In this document: piece by piece, positions 53,697-62,592 of the stretch | Layout of the letters: each line of letters starts with the position of its first letter | Position numbering within the stretch: position 1 is the stretch's first letter | NCBI RefSeq assembly: GCF_001189955.1 | Contig: NZ_LFLT01000010.1 | Coordinates: 81,891 to 145,890, forward strand | Direction of reading: 5' to 3' | Source of the DNA: Herbaspirillum chlorophenolicum | GTDB lineage: Bacteria; Pseudomonadota; Gammaproteobacteria; Burkholderiales; Burkholderiaceae_D | Length of the DNA stretch: 64,000 nt | Translations under genes and position numbers: made by a program | The notes under the pieces: model-generated | What the model saw: the letters and a program-made list of their open reading frames with translations, nothing else | Told to the model about the DNA's origin: nothing | Databases searched by the model: none

Positions 53697-54665
53697 ATGG
53701 CAGTACGCAAAATCCTCGTCATTGGCGGCTCAGGCTTCATCGGCACACGGCTGGTGCGGCTGTTGGGCAGCACCACCGATTACCGCGTCATGGTGCCCAC
53801 GCGCCGCTACGAGCGCGCCAAGCACCTGCTGGTGTCACCGGTGGTGTCGGTGGTGCAGGCCGATATCCACGACGATGCCGTGCTGTCGCAACTGGTGGCC
53901 GAGGCGGACGTGGTCATCAACCTGGTCGGCATCCTGCATTCGCGGCCGGCACGCCGCGGCCAGCCTTATGGCCCGGATTTCGAACGGCAGCACGTGATCC
54001 TGCCACGCCGCATCGTCGCCGCCTGCGTGCGGCACGGCGTGCCGCGTTACCTGCACATGAGTGCGCTGGGCGCCGATGCGCATGGCCCGTCGATGTACCA
54101 GCGCTCCAAGGCGGCCGGCGAGCGTGAAGCGCTGGCGGCGTCCGGCCTGGAGGTCGCCATCTTCCGGCCTTCTGTCGTATTCGGCGAGGACGACCATTTT
54201 CTCAACCTGTTCGCCGGCCTGCAGCGGCGTTTTCCGGTGATCCCGCTGGGCAGCGCCGAGGCGCGTTTTCAGCCGGTCTACGTAGGCGATGTGGCACAGG
54301 CTTTCGGGAAAGCGATCACGCTGCCGCATATCGGCGGCAAGGTATATGCGCTGGCCGGGCCGAATCAGTACAGCCTGCGCGAACTGGTACAGCTGGCCGG
54401 CTGGTATTGCGGCCATATGCGCCCCATTGTCGCCTTGCCGACGGCGCTGGGCCTGTTGCAGGCCTGGATGCTGGAACACTTGCCCGGCAAGCTGATGAGC
54501 CGCGACAATGTCGCTTCGATGCGGGTAGACAATGTCATGTCCGGACCCATCGCGCCGGAACTGGGACTGGTTCCCACGGCGCTGGAAGACGTTGCGCAGG
54601 CCTGCCTTGCACCGCGCGACGCGCAGCGCCAATTCGACATTTTTCGCAGCAACGCAAGGCGCTGA
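53697..54665 (+). CDS. NDUFA9-like NAD(P)-binding epimerase/SDR protein
   Basis: 322 residues of the extended atypical short-chain dehydrogenase type, annotated in proteobacteria as complex I NDUFA9 subunit family. The Rossmann motif ILVIGGSGFIGTRLV is at residues 6-20, then DVVINLVGIL, the YQRSKAAGE motif with Tyr and Lys, and FRPSVVFGEDDHFLN. Substrate or role unknown; it may act in quinone or lipid metabolism. The ATG at 53697 has AGGAGG 7 nt upstream. It lies in a co-directional run from the transglycosylase to cca. Confidence 0.87.
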   Translation: MAVRKILVIGGSGFIGTRLVRLLGSTTDYRVMVPTRRYERAKHLLVSPVVSVVQADIHDDAVLSQLVAEADVVINLVGILHSRPARRGQPYGPDFERQHVILPRRIVAACVRHGVPRYLHMSALGADAHGPSMYQRSKAAGEREALAASGLEVAIFRPSVVFGEDDHFLNLFAGLQRRFPVIPLGSAEARFQPVYVGDVAQAFGKAITLPHIGGKVYALAGPNQYSLRELVQLAGWYCGHMRPIVALPTALGLLQAWMLEHLPGKLMSRDNVASMRVDNVMSGPIAPELGLVPTALEDVAQACLAPRDAQRQFDIFRSNARR

Positions 54666-54714
54666 GACATTCGCGCCATTTGCGCCATTTTTCGATCCAA
54701 AGAAAAGAGCCCTT

Positions 54715-55416
54715 ATGCAAGACACAGAACTCGATCCGGTATTGTCCGAAACGCTGCGCAAGGCTGGCCGCCATATGCCCACGCTGGTGATCGGCAACAA
54801 GAATTACTCGTCGTGGTCGATGCGTCCCTGGGTGGTGATGACCGCTTTCGACATTCCCTTCAAGGAAGTGCGCGTGCTGCTGGACCAGCCCGACACTGTC
54901 TCCGAGATCGCCCGCTATACCGGTTCCGGCCGGGTGCCGGTACTGCTGGATGGCGACATCGCGATCTGGGATTCGCTGTCCATCTGCGAATACCTGGCCG
55001 AGCAATTCCCGGACCGCAGCCTGTGGCCCGGGCGCACCGACGCGCGCGCCATTGCGCGCAGCATCAGTGCCGAAATGCACTCCGGCTTCATGGGCCTGCG
55101 CAGCGCCATGAGCATGGATATCCGCGGCCGCTATCCGGGCCAGGGGCGCACGCCCGAAGCGCAGGCCGACATCGGCCGCGTTTGCGAAATCTGGGAAGAA
55201 TGCCTGTCGCAGTTCGGCCACCATGAATTCCTGTTTGGGGACTTCTCGATTGCCGACGCTTTCTATGCGCCGGTGGTGATGCGCTTCACCAGCTACCAGG
55301 TACCCCTGGCGCCGGCGCTGCAAGCCTACGCCGACCGCGTCAAGGCGCATCCTGCCGTGGCGCGCTGGATTGCCGAGGCATTGGCCGAGAAGGAAATCCT
55401 TCCCAACCACAAATGA
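54715..55416 (+). CDS. Glutathione S-transferase family protein
   Basis: 233 residues. Thioredoxin-fold N-terminal domain with LVIGNKNYSSWSMRPW (about 23-38; Ser in SSWS is the likely thiol-activating residue), GRVPVLLDG (cis-Pro) and IWDSLSICEYLAEQF, then the all-helical C-terminal domain with DFSIADAFYAPV. Substrate unknown. The ATG at 54715 follows AAAAGAG. The stop overlaps the cca start by 4 bp, so the two are coupled. Confidence 0.9.
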   Translation: MQDTELDPVLSETLRKAGRHMPTLVIGNKNYSSWSMRPWVVMTAFDIPFKEVRVLLDQPDTVSEIARYTGSGRVPVLLDGDIAIWDSLSICEYLAEQFPDRSLWPGRTDARAIARSISAEMHSGFMGLRSAMSMDIRGRYPGQGRTPEAQADIGRVCEIWEECLSQFGHHEFLFGDFSIADAFYAPVVMRFTSYQVPLAPALQAYADRVKAHPAVARWIAEALAEKEILPNHK

Positions 55417-56654
55417 TGAAGACCTACACCGTCGGCGGCGCAGTGCGCGACGGCTTGCTCGGCTTGCCGGTGAAGGACCGCGACCACGTGGTGGTCGGCG
55501 CCACGCCAGAGGAGATGCTGGCGCAGGGTTTTCGCCCTGTGGGCAAGGATTTCCCGGTGTTCCTGCATCCGGATACGCATGAGGAGTACGCGCTGGCGCG
55601 CACCGAGCGCAAGACCGCGCCCGGCTACAAGGGCTTCGCTTTCCATGCCGCGCCCGACGTTACGCTGGAAGACGACTTGGCGCGGCGCGACCTCACCATC
55701 AACGCCATCGCCCAGGACGAGGACGGTACGCTGGTCGATCCCTATCATGGCCAGGCGGACATCGAGCGCCGCATCTTCCGCCATGTTTCCGACGCCTTCA
55801 TCGAAGACCCGGTGCGCATCCTGCGCCTGGCGCGTTTTGCCGCCCGCTTCGCCGATTTCAGCGTGGCGCCTGAAACCAATGCGCTGATGCGCCGGATGGT
55901 CGACGATGGGGAGGTCGATGCCCTGGTGCCCGAGCGCGTCTGGCAGGAGATCGCACGCGGCCTGATGGAGGCCAAGCCTTCGCGCATGTTCGAGGTGCTG
56001 CGCGGCTGCGGTGCGCTGGCGCGCATCATGCCGGAACTGGATGCCTTGTGGGGCGTGCCGCAGCCGGAGAAATGGCATCCCGAGATCGATACCGGTGTGC
56101 ATGTGATGCTGGTCATCGATTGGGCGGCCGGACAAGGCTATGCGTTGCCGGTCCGCTTCGCCGCATTGATGCACGACCTGGGCAAGGGCGCCACGCCGCC
56201 CGAGATGTGGCCGCGCCACCATGGCCATGAGGCGCGCAGCGTGCAGCTGGCAGAACAGGTCTGCGCACGCCTGAAGGTGCCGGGCGACTGCCGCGACCTG
56301 GCGCTGATGACCGCGCGCGAGCACGGCAATGTCGGCCGCGCTTTCGAGATGCGCCCGGCGACGCTGGTGACGCTGTTTTCGCGCTGCGATGCATTCCGCA
56401 AGCCGCAGCGCTTCGCCGATATGCTGCGTGCGTCGGAAGCCGACCACCGTGGCCGCACCGGTTTCGAGGGCAAGCCTTTTCCGCAGGCCGCTTACCTGGA
56501 AGGGGCGTTGAAGGCGGCGCAAGACATCGATGCCGGCGCCATCGCAGGCCAGTACCAGGCGCAGCCGCAGAAGATCCAGGAGGCGATCCATGCCGCGCGC
56601 AGCGCGAAGGTAGAGGTTTTCGTCGCCGCCCACCGGCCGCCGGAACAGGGCTGA
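55413..56654 (+). CDS. cca: Multifunctional CCA-adding tRNA nucleotidyltransferase
   Basis: Adds or repairs the 3' CCA of tRNAs; the long gamma/beta type also has HD-domain phosphohydrolase activity. 413 residues: nucleotidyltransferase core with VGGAVRDGLLG (about 7-17), catalytic acidic residues in KDRDHVVVG, RRDLTINAIA, the EDPVRILR segment, and the HD domain with LMHDLGKG (His-Asp pair, about 250). Starts at 55413 or, three bases later, 55416. Overlaps the GST gene and is followed 4 nt later by an acetyltransferase gene. Confidence 0.96.
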   Translation: MMKTYTVGGAVRDGLLGLPVKDRDHVVVGATPEEMLAQGFRPVGKDFPVFLHPDTHEEYALARTERKTAPGYKGFAFHAAPDVTLEDDLARRDLTINAIAQDEDGTLVDPYHGQADIERRIFRHVSDAFIEDPVRILRLARFAARFADFSVAPETNALMRRMVDDGEVDALVPERVWQEIARGLMEAKPSRMFEVLRGCGALARIMPELDALWGVPQPEKWHPEIDTGVHVMLVIDWAAGQGYALPVRFAALMHDLGKGATPPEMWPRHHGHEARSVQLAEQVCARLKVPGDCRDLALMTAREHGNVGRAFEMRPATLVTLFSRCDAFRKPQRFADMLRASEADHRGRTGFEGKPFPQAAYLEGALKAAQDIDAGAIAGQYQAQPQKIQEAIHAARSAKVEVFVAAHRPPEQG

Positions 56655-56658
56655 GAAT

Positions 56659-57399
56659 ATGGCTGATTCCTTTTTCTCCTGGCTCAAGCGTCTGGGCGGC
56701 AAGCAAGAGGCTGACGGCGTTGCGCCGCATGCCGACCCGCAGCACAAGGCCGAAAGGCCGATGGTGTTCGTCAAGGAGCTGTCGCCGAAGTCGCGCCGCC
56801 ACCTGCTGCGCCACTTCCTGGCACTGGAGGACAAGGACCGGCTGCTGCGTTTCGGTTCCAAGCTGTCGGACGACATGGTGACCCGCTACGTGGAGAACAT
56901 CGACTTCGCGCGCGATACCGTGTTCGGTGTGTACGACCGCAGGCTGCGCCTGCTGGGCGTGGGCCACCTGGCATTCGCGCCGCGCGAGAGTTCGCGCATC
57001 AGCGGCGCCACCATCAAGCCGGTGGTGGCCGAGTTCGGCGTCTCCGTTTCCGCTGCCGCACGCGGCCTGGGCGTGGGCACCAAACTGTTCCTGCGGGCGT
57101 CCATGCGCTGCCGCAACGCCGACGTCGACACGCTCTACATGCACTGCCTGTCATCCAACAAGGTGATGATGCACATTGCCCAAAAGGCCGGGATGGACAT
57201 CCATCGCGACTACGGCGAGGCCGATGCCTACCTTAAGATCAGCCCCGCCAATTCGGCCACCGTGTTCCAGGAGGCGATGGAAGAACAGGCCGCCATGCTG
57301 GACTACATCATCAAGGCCAATTTCAAGGCTTTGCTCAAATGGGGCGCGCGCGTGACGGGCATTGGCGGCAAGGATAAAGGGAGCGGCGGCAAGACCTGA
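56659..57399 (+). CDS. GNAT-family N-acetyltransferase
   Basis: 246 residues. The core GNAT region has FGVYDRRLRLLGVGHLAF (beta strands), FGVSVSAAARGLGVGTKLF with the acetyl-CoA pyrophosphate motif RGLGVGTKLF (about 134-143), and MHCLSSNKVMMHIAQKAGM. The N-terminus is a charged lead of about 35 residues and the C-terminus has a Gly/Lys-rich tail. Substrate unknown. Starts 4 nt after cca and may share its transcript. Confidence 0.87.
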   Translation: MADSFFSWLKRLGGKQEADGVAPHADPQHKAERPMVFVKELSPKSRRHLLRHFLALEDKDRLLRFGSKLSDDMVTRYVENIDFARDTVFGVYDRRLRLLGVGHLAFAPRESSRISGATIKPVVAEFGVSVSAAARGLGVGTKLFLRASMRCRNADVDTLYMHCLSSNKVMMHIAQKAGMDIHRDYGEADAYLKISPANSATVFQEAMEEQAAMLDYIIKANFKALLKWGARVTGIGGKDKGSGGKT

Positions 57400-57408
57400 T
57401 TCCGCCAG

Positions 57409-57445
57409 CGCATTGCGTCGTCCGCATGACCGGAGACGCAATGCG
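57409..57445. promoter_or_regulatory. Long dyad upstream of phhA
   Basis: Perfect 11-bp inverted repeat CGCATTGCGTC/GACGCAATGCG (57409-57419 and 57435-57445), with inner TCCG/CGGA, forming a long hairpin with a CATGAC loop. It lies just before a TAATAT stretch and about 45 bp before the phhA start. No T-run follows. It could be an operator or an mRNA structure. Confidence 0.45.
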
Positions 57446-57487
57446 GCGCATAATATCCACTTCACTTTGATTCAAAACGGATTTGCC

Positions 57488-58369
57488 ATGAGCACCAATC
57501 CCAACACCGACGACTTTTTCGCCACTGTCGCGACAAAATCCGACAGCGGCGCATTGCGCGGCGACTACAGCCAGGCAGATGCCAACTACGTGGTGGCGCA
57601 GAACTGGGACAGCTACACCCCTGAGCAGCACGCCCGCTGGCGCCGCCTGTATGAGCGCCAGGCCAAACTGATCCCCGGCCGCGCCTGCGATGTCTTTATC
57701 GACAGCCTGAAGGCGCTTGATGTCTCGCAAGGCATCCCGCGCTTCGACCGTACCACCGAAGCCTTGTACAAGGCGACCGGCTGGCAACTGGTCGCCGTGC
57801 CCGGCCTGGTGCCGGACCAGACCTTCTTCGAACACCTGGCCAACCGACGCTTCCCGGTCACCGTCTGGCTGCGCGAAGAGCGTGAGTTCGACTACATCGT
57901 CGAGCCGGACGTCTTCCACGACTTCTTCGGCCATGTGCCGCTGCTGTTCAACCCGATCTTCGCCGACCATCTGCAGGAATACGGCAAGGGCGGCCTGAAG
58001 GCGCTCAAGCTGGATGGTTTGGCCTATCTGGCGCGCTTGTACTGGTACACCATCGAGTTCGGCCTGATCCAGAGCGAGCAGGGGCTGCGCATCTACGGCG
58101 CCGGCATCCTCTCCTCGGGCGGCGAGGTCGAGTATTGCCTGTCCAGCGACCAGCCGCGCCGCATCCCGTTCCAGGTCGAGCGCATCATGCGCACGCAGTA
58201 CAAGATCGACTCGTATCAGGAAACCTATTTCGTGATCCGTGATTTCGAGCAACTGTTCAACGATACCGAACCCGATTTCACGCCTTTCTACGAACGGCTG
58301 AAAACGCGGCAGGCGCTGCCGGCCGATACGCTGCTGGCGGGCGAGACCAATTTGCCGCCGAACCGCTGA
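57488..58369 (+). CDS. phhA: Phenylalanine 4-monooxygenase
   Basis: Hydroxylates phenylalanine to tyrosine with tetrahydrobiopterin and Fe(II). 293 residues, the bacterial monodomain length. Iron ligands: two His in DVFHDFFGHVPLL (about 139-151) and Glu in YTIEFGL; pterin-site residues lie in VPGLVPDQTFFEHLANRRFPV. The ATG at 57488 follows ACGGAT. The pterin recycling gene phhB is not adjacent. Downstream the indolepyruvate oxidoreductase, also linked to aromatic amino acids, is separated by a gap of 535 bp. Confidence 0.96.
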   Translation: MSTNPNTDDFFATVATKSDSGALRGDYSQADANYVVAQNWDSYTPEQHARWRRLYERQAKLIPGRACDVFIDSLKALDVSQGIPRFDRTTEALYKATGWQLVAVPGLVPDQTFFEHLANRRFPVTVWLREEREFDYIVEPDVFHDFFGHVPLLFNPIFADHLQEYGKGGLKALKLDGLAYLARLYWYTIEFGLIQSEQGLRIYGAGILSSGGEVEYCLSSDQPRRIPFQVERIMRTQYKIDSYQETYFVIRDFEQLFNDTEPDFTPFYERLKTRQALPADTLLAGETNLPPNR

Positions 58370-58400
58370 TCCGGGCGCACGAAGAATAGCGGCGGGAATA

Positions 58401-58434
58401 AAAAAGCGGATCTGACAGGGGAGGCCAGATCCGC
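58401..58434 (-). terminator. Leftward terminator without a visible gene
   Basis: 9-bp stem GCGGATCTG/CAGATCCGC (58406-58414 and 58426-58434). The T-run exists only on the minus strand (TTTTTTATT), so it stops leftward transcription. No minus-strand gene lies to its right before 62593; on the plus strand it follows phhA by about 35 nt. Confidence 0.55.
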
Positions 58435-58606
58435 GAGCTAGTGGTGCTTTCAACACTAGAGGGGAGGAACCTTGCACAGAGAGTGGATACCATTCAATCG
58501 CTGTTCAAGTGATTCTTATTAAACGCCAGTCGCGTCGCCCGTCCAATTTCTTTTACCGGTTGTTACATTCACGTCTTGGTTGTAACAACTTGCCTCTTTT
58601 TTCACA

Positions 58607-58724
58607 GCCGGAAATATTGTTGTTTTCCTCTTTCCGGCATTTTCTTCTTTGCAAACTCCCTCTTCCCGCAGGACTTGCGGAATTGTTTCCGGCTTGCCAA
58701 AAGAACGCTCAAAAACGCCGGAAA
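58607..58724. repeat. Fourfold GCCGGAAA array
   Basis: GCCGGAAA occurs at 58607-58614 and 58717-58724 on the plus strand and, inverted, at 58631-58638 and 58686-58693. The first two form one inverted pair with a 16-nt spacer, the last two another with 23 nt. This could be two operators for a dimeric regulator or two RNA hairpins. Confidence 0.7.
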
Positions 58725-58904
58725 CCCTGCTGCGACGCGCGTAGCGGGCCCTTCATCGTTGTGCTACCTTGATTTCATAAATAGAAATAAACCTGCGCCC
58801 ACAAGGCGCCGGCGTTTTGACCGCCCGTGAAGCCAGGCCCACACCAAGCTCAGCGGCACAGGCGCATGTGAAACCAAGAACACGATTTTTGGCACGGAGA
58901 CCGC

Positions 58905-61900
58905 ATGAACGCACCCCTACCATCCAGCCAGCGTCTATTGCTGGAAGACGTCACGCTGGACGACAAATACACCCTCGAACGCGGCCGCGTTTTCATGACC
59001 GGCATCCAGGCGCTGGTGCGCCTGCCGATGCTGCAGCGTGAGGCCGACCGCCGCGCCGGCCTCAACACTGCCGGCTTCGTCACCGGCTATCGCGGCTCGC
59101 CGCTGGGCTCGGTTGACCAGACCGCCGAGAAGGCGAAAAAATATCTCGATGCCCACCAGGTCAAGTTCCATCCGGGCATGAACGAAGACCTTGCCGCCAC
59201 CAGCGTATGGGGCACGCAGCAGGTCAACCTGTTCCCCGGCGCGCAGCACGACGGCGTGTTCTCGCTGTGGTATGGCAAGGGGCCGGGCGTGGACCGCTGC
59301 GGCGACGTCTTCAAGCACGCCAACATGGCCGGTACCTCCGCGCACGGCGGCGTGCTGGTGATCGCCGGCGACGACCACGCCGCCAAGTCATCCACCACCG
59401 CCCACCAGAGCGAGCACATCCTCAAGGCCTGCGGCATCCCGGTGCTGTATCCGTCCACGGTGCAGGAGTACCTCGACTACGGCTTGCACGGTTGGGCCAT
59501 GAGCCGCTACACCGGCCTGTGGGTGGCGATGAAATGCGTGACCGACCTGGTCGAATCCGGCATGTCGGTGATGATCGATCCGGACCGCGTGCAGATCCAG
59601 TTGCCGCAAGACTTCGCGCTGCCGCCGGACGGCCTCAACATCCGCCAGCCCGACACCGTGCTCGCGCAGGAAGCGCGGATGAACAACTACAAGTGGTATG
59701 CCGCATTGGCCTACGCGCGCGTCAACAAGCTCAACCAGATCGTCTGGGACAGTCCGCGCGCCAAGATCGGCATCATCACCGCCGGCAAGTCCTACCTCGA
59801 TACGCGCCAGGCGCTGGACGACCTCGGCATCGATGAACAGGTCGCGCGCGATATCGGCATCCGCCTCTACAAGGTCGGCATGACCTGGCCGCTGGAAGCC
59901 GAAGGCGTGCGTGAGTTCGCGCAGGGGCTGGAAGAGATCCTGGTGGTGGAAGAGAAGCGCCAGATCCTCGAATACCAACTGAAGGAAGAACTCTACAACT
60001 GGCGCGACGACGTGCGCCCGCGCGTGGTCGGCAAGTTCGACGACACCGGCGAATGGAGCGGCTCGCAGCGCGATGGGCATGGCAACTGGCTGCTGCCGGC
60101 CACCTACGAACTGAACCCGGCGCAGATCGCGCGCGCCATCGCCACGCGCATCTCGCGCTACTTCGCCGGCCATCCGGTCGAGCAGCGTGTGCGCGCCCGT
60201 GTCGCCTTCCTTGAAGCCAAGGAAGCCACGCTCAACATCAGCACCAAGCCCGATCCCAACAAGGACCGCATCCCGCATTTCTGTTCGGGCTGCCCGCACA
60301 ATACCTCGACCAAGCTGCCCGACGGCAGCCGCGGCCTGGCCGGCATCGGCTGCCATTACATGGTGACCTGGATGGATCGCGAGTCCAGCATCTTCACCCA
60401 CATGGGCGGCGAAGGCGTGACCTGGGTTGGCCAGGCGCCGTTCACCAGCGAGAAGCACGTGTTCGCCAATCTCGGCGACGGCACCTATTTCCATTCGGGT
60501 TTGCTGGCAGTGCGCGCCTCGGTCGCGGCCAAGGTCAACATCACCTACAAGATCCTCTACAACGATGCGGTGGCCATGACCGGCGGCCAGGAGTTCGACG
60601 GCCCGCTCGATCCCGCGATGATCTCGCGGCAACTGGCGGCGGAGAATGTCAGCCCGATCATCGTCGTCACCGACGAACCCGACAAGTACCCAGCCGATAC
60701 CAAATGGGCCGAAGGCATCACCATCCGCCACCGCAGCGAACTCGACGCCGTGCAGCGCGAATTGCGCGAAGTGACGGGCGTTTCGGCCATGATCTACGAC
60801 CAGACCTGCGCCTCGGAAAAGCGCCGCCGCCGCAAACGCAATGCCTATCCCGACCCCGCCAAGCGCGCCGTGATCAATGAGGCAGTATGCGAAGGCTGCG
60901 GCGACTGCAGCGTGCAGTCGAATTGCCTGTCGGTGGAGCCGCTGGAAACCGAATTCGGCCGCAAGCGCCAGATCAACCAGTCCTCGTGCAACAAGGACTA
61001 CTCTTGCGTCACCGGCTTCTGCCCCAGCTTCGTCACCGTCGAAGGCGGCAAGCTGAAGAAGCCGGCGCGGGTGCAGCCGGGTGCGGAGGCAACGCCGGCC
61101 ATGCCCAAACTGCCTGAACCGGTACTGCCGTCGCTGGCCGATCCCTACGGCATCCTGGTGACCGGCGTGGGTGGCACCGGCGTCATCACCATCGGCCAGA
61201 TCATCGCCATGGCTGCGCATGTGGAAGGGCGCGTGTGCTCGGTGCTGGACATGAGCGGGCTGGCGCAGAAGGGCGGGCCGGTGATGTCGCACGTGCGCGT
61301 GGCCGACAGTCCCGACCATCTTTATTCGACCCGCGTGGGCACCGGCGCGGCAGACCTGGTGATCGGCTGCGACGTGATCGTCACCGCCGGACGCGATGCC
61401 TTGTCGCGCATGGGCGAAGGACGCACGCATGCGGCCGTCAATTCGACCCAGATGCCCACGGCCGCTTTCGTGCGCAACCCCGACTGGCAATTCCCGGCCG
61501 CTTCCAGCGAAGGGGAAATCTCCAAGGCTTGCGGGCGCGATAACGTGGCGCTGGTCGATGCCGGCCATATCGCCACTGCGCTGATGGGCGACGCTATCGC
61601 TACCAACATGTTCATGCTGGGCTACGCCTGGCAGAAGGGCTGGGTGCCGCTGTCGGAAGCCGCCTTGCTGCGCGCCATCGAGCTCAATGCGCTGCAGGTG
61701 GACTTCAACAAGCAGGCCTTCGCCTGGGGCCGCGTGGCCGCGCACGATATCGATACCGTGTTGAACGCCGCCAAGCGCAACGGCATGACGGCGCAGGTCA
61801 TCGAGTTCAAGCGTGCGCCGACGCTGGAGGAGACGGTGGAGCGTCGTATCGGCTTCCTGACGTCCTACCAGAACGCCGCCTACGCGCGCCGCTACAGCGA

Positions 61901-62525
61901 TTTCGTGCAGCAAGTGCGCAGCGCCGAGAGTGCGTTGGGCGACGCCGGAAAGGGGCTGAGGCTGACCCAGGCCGTGGCGCAATACCTGTTCAAGCTGATG
62001 GCGTACAAGGACGAATACGAGGTCGCACGGCTTTACACCGATGGCGCTTTCCACGACAAGATCGCTTCCATGTTCGAAGGCGACTACCAGGTCAAATTCC
62101 ACCTGGCGCCACCGCTGCTGGCCAAGCATGACGTTGACGGCCACCTGGTCAAGCAGCAGTACGGTTCATGGATGATGCCGGCCTTCGGCGTGCTGGCGAA
62201 ATTACGCTTCCTGCGCGGCACCGCCTTCGATCCCTTCGGCTATACCGCCGAGCGCAAGCAGGAGCGGGCGCTGATCGATGAGTACCGCACGACTATGTCG
62301 CGGCTGCTGGGCAAGCTCACAGCGGGTAACCTGGCACAGGTCATTGCGGTGGCGCGCATCCCGGAAGATATTCGCGGTTATGGGCACGTGAAGGAACGCC
62401 ACCTGAAGGCGGCGAAGCAGAAGGAAGCGTCGTTGCTGAAGATGATCGAACATCCGGAGTTACGGGACATCGCGATAGTGGATGCGCCATCCGGACCGGA
62501 CGGAGGAGGAAAGAAAGCGGCGTGA
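58905..62525 (+). CDS. Indolepyruvate ferredoxin oxidoreductase family protein, fused alpha-beta type
   Basis: Predicted thiamine-diphosphate, iron-sulfur enzyme that oxidatively decarboxylates aryl-pyruvates to aryl-acyl-CoA. 1206 residues joining the IorA-like part (N-terminal pyrimidine-binding half with GYRGSPLGSVD; TPP domain with GEGVTWVGQAPF and GDGTYFHSG), a ferredoxin-like insert (CEGCGDCSVQSNC, then SSCNKDYSCVTGFC) and the IorB-like gamma part (VTGVGGTGVITIGQIIAMAA, about 748-767). A further Cys pair is in FCSGCPHN. The ATG at 58905 follows ACGGAGA. Monocistronic, with its own terminator. Substrate range not deducible; phhA upstream suggests aromatic amino acid breakdown. Confidence 0.93.
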   Translation: MNAPLPSSQRLLLEDVTLDDKYTLERGRVFMTGIQALVRLPMLQREADRRAGLNTAGFVTGYRGSPLGSVDQTAEKAKKYLDAHQVKFHPGMNEDLAATSVWGTQQVNLFPGAQHDGVFSLWYGKGPGVDRCGDVFKHANMAGTSAHGGVLVIAGDDHAAKSSTTAHQSEHILKACGIPVLYPSTVQEYLDYGLHGWAMSRYTGLWVAMKCVTDLVESGMSVMIDPDRVQIQLPQDFALPPDGLNIRQPDTVLAQEARMNNYKWYAALAYARVNKLNQIVWDSPRAKIGIITAGKSYLDTRQALDDLGIDEQVARDIGIRLYKVGMTWPLEAEGVREFAQGLEEILVVEEKRQILEYQLKEELYNWRDDVRPRVVGKFDDTGEWSGSQRDGHGNWLLPATYELNPAQIARAIATRISRYFAGHPVEQRVRARVAFLEAKEATLNISTKPDPNKDRIPHFCSGCPHNTSTKLPDGSRGLAGIGCHYMVTWMDRESSIFTHMGGEGVTWVGQAPFTSEKHVFANLGDGTYFHSGLLAVRASVAAKVNITYKILYNDAVAMTGGQEFDGPLDPAMISRQLAAENVSPIIVVTDEPDKYPADTKWAEGITIRHRSELDAVQRELREVTGVSAMIYDQTCASEKRRRRKRNAYPDPAKRAVINEAVCEGCGDCSVQSNCLSVEPLETEFGRKRQINQSSCNKDYSCVTGFCPSFVTVEGGKLKKPARVQPGAEATPAMPKLPEPVLPSLADPYGILVTGVGGTGVITIGQIIAMAAHVEGRVCSVLDMSGLAQKGGPVMSHVRVADSPDHLYSTRVGTGAADLVIGCDVIVTAGRDALSRMGEGRTHAAVNSTQMPTAAFVRNPDWQFPAASSEGEISKACGRDNVALVDAGHIATALMGDAIATNMFMLGYAWQKGWVPLSEAALLRAIELNALQVDFNKQAFAWGRVAAHDIDTVLNAAKRNGMTAQVIEFKRAPTLEETVERRIGFLTSYQNAAYARRYSDFVQQVRSAESALGDAGKGLRLTQAVAQYLFKLMAYKDEYEVARLYTDGAFHDKIASMFEGDYQVKFHLAPPLLAKHDVDGHLVKQQYGSWMMPAFGVLAKLRFLRGTAFDPFGYTAERKQERALIDEYRTTMSRLLGKLTAGNLAQVIAVARIPEDIRGYGHVKERHLKAAKQKEASLLKMIEHPELRDIAIVDAPSGPDGGGKKAA

Positions 62526-62544
62526 GAATTTGACGCGCCGTTGC

Positions 62545-62590
62545 AAGCCGCCGGGGCCTGATGGAAGTCGGGACCCGGCGGCTTTTGTTC
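62545..62590. terminator. Bidirectional terminator
   Basis: 11-bp stem AAGCCGCCGGG/CCCGGCGGCTT with an 18-nt loop and T-run, between the oxidoreductase gene and the converging prmC. Confidence 0.88.
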
Positions 62591-62592
62591 GT

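Larger units (their letters stand above)
58370..58904. other. Complex intergenic region upstream of the indolepyruvate oxidoreductase gene
   Basis: 535 bp with no protein gene. It contains a leftward terminator (58401-58434), a dyad CTAGTG/CACTAG (58438-58459), a dyad GTTGTTACA/TGTAACAAC (58559-58567 and 58581-58589) and four copies of GCCGGAAA as two inverted pairs (58607-58724). The middle is T-rich on the plus strand. A non-coding transcript or a multi-site operator is possible. Confidence 0.5.

Noticed and set aside
51938..53776. 612-codon open frame antisense to the lytic transglycosylase
   Set aside because: Low-complexity composition and no start signal; shadow of the real gene.
59388..62144. 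918-codon open frame antisense to the indolepyruvate oxidoreductase
   Set aside because: Rich in His, Gly, Ala, Arg and Gln without domains; it is the usual antisense shadow of a high-GC gene whose sense product is clearly recognised.
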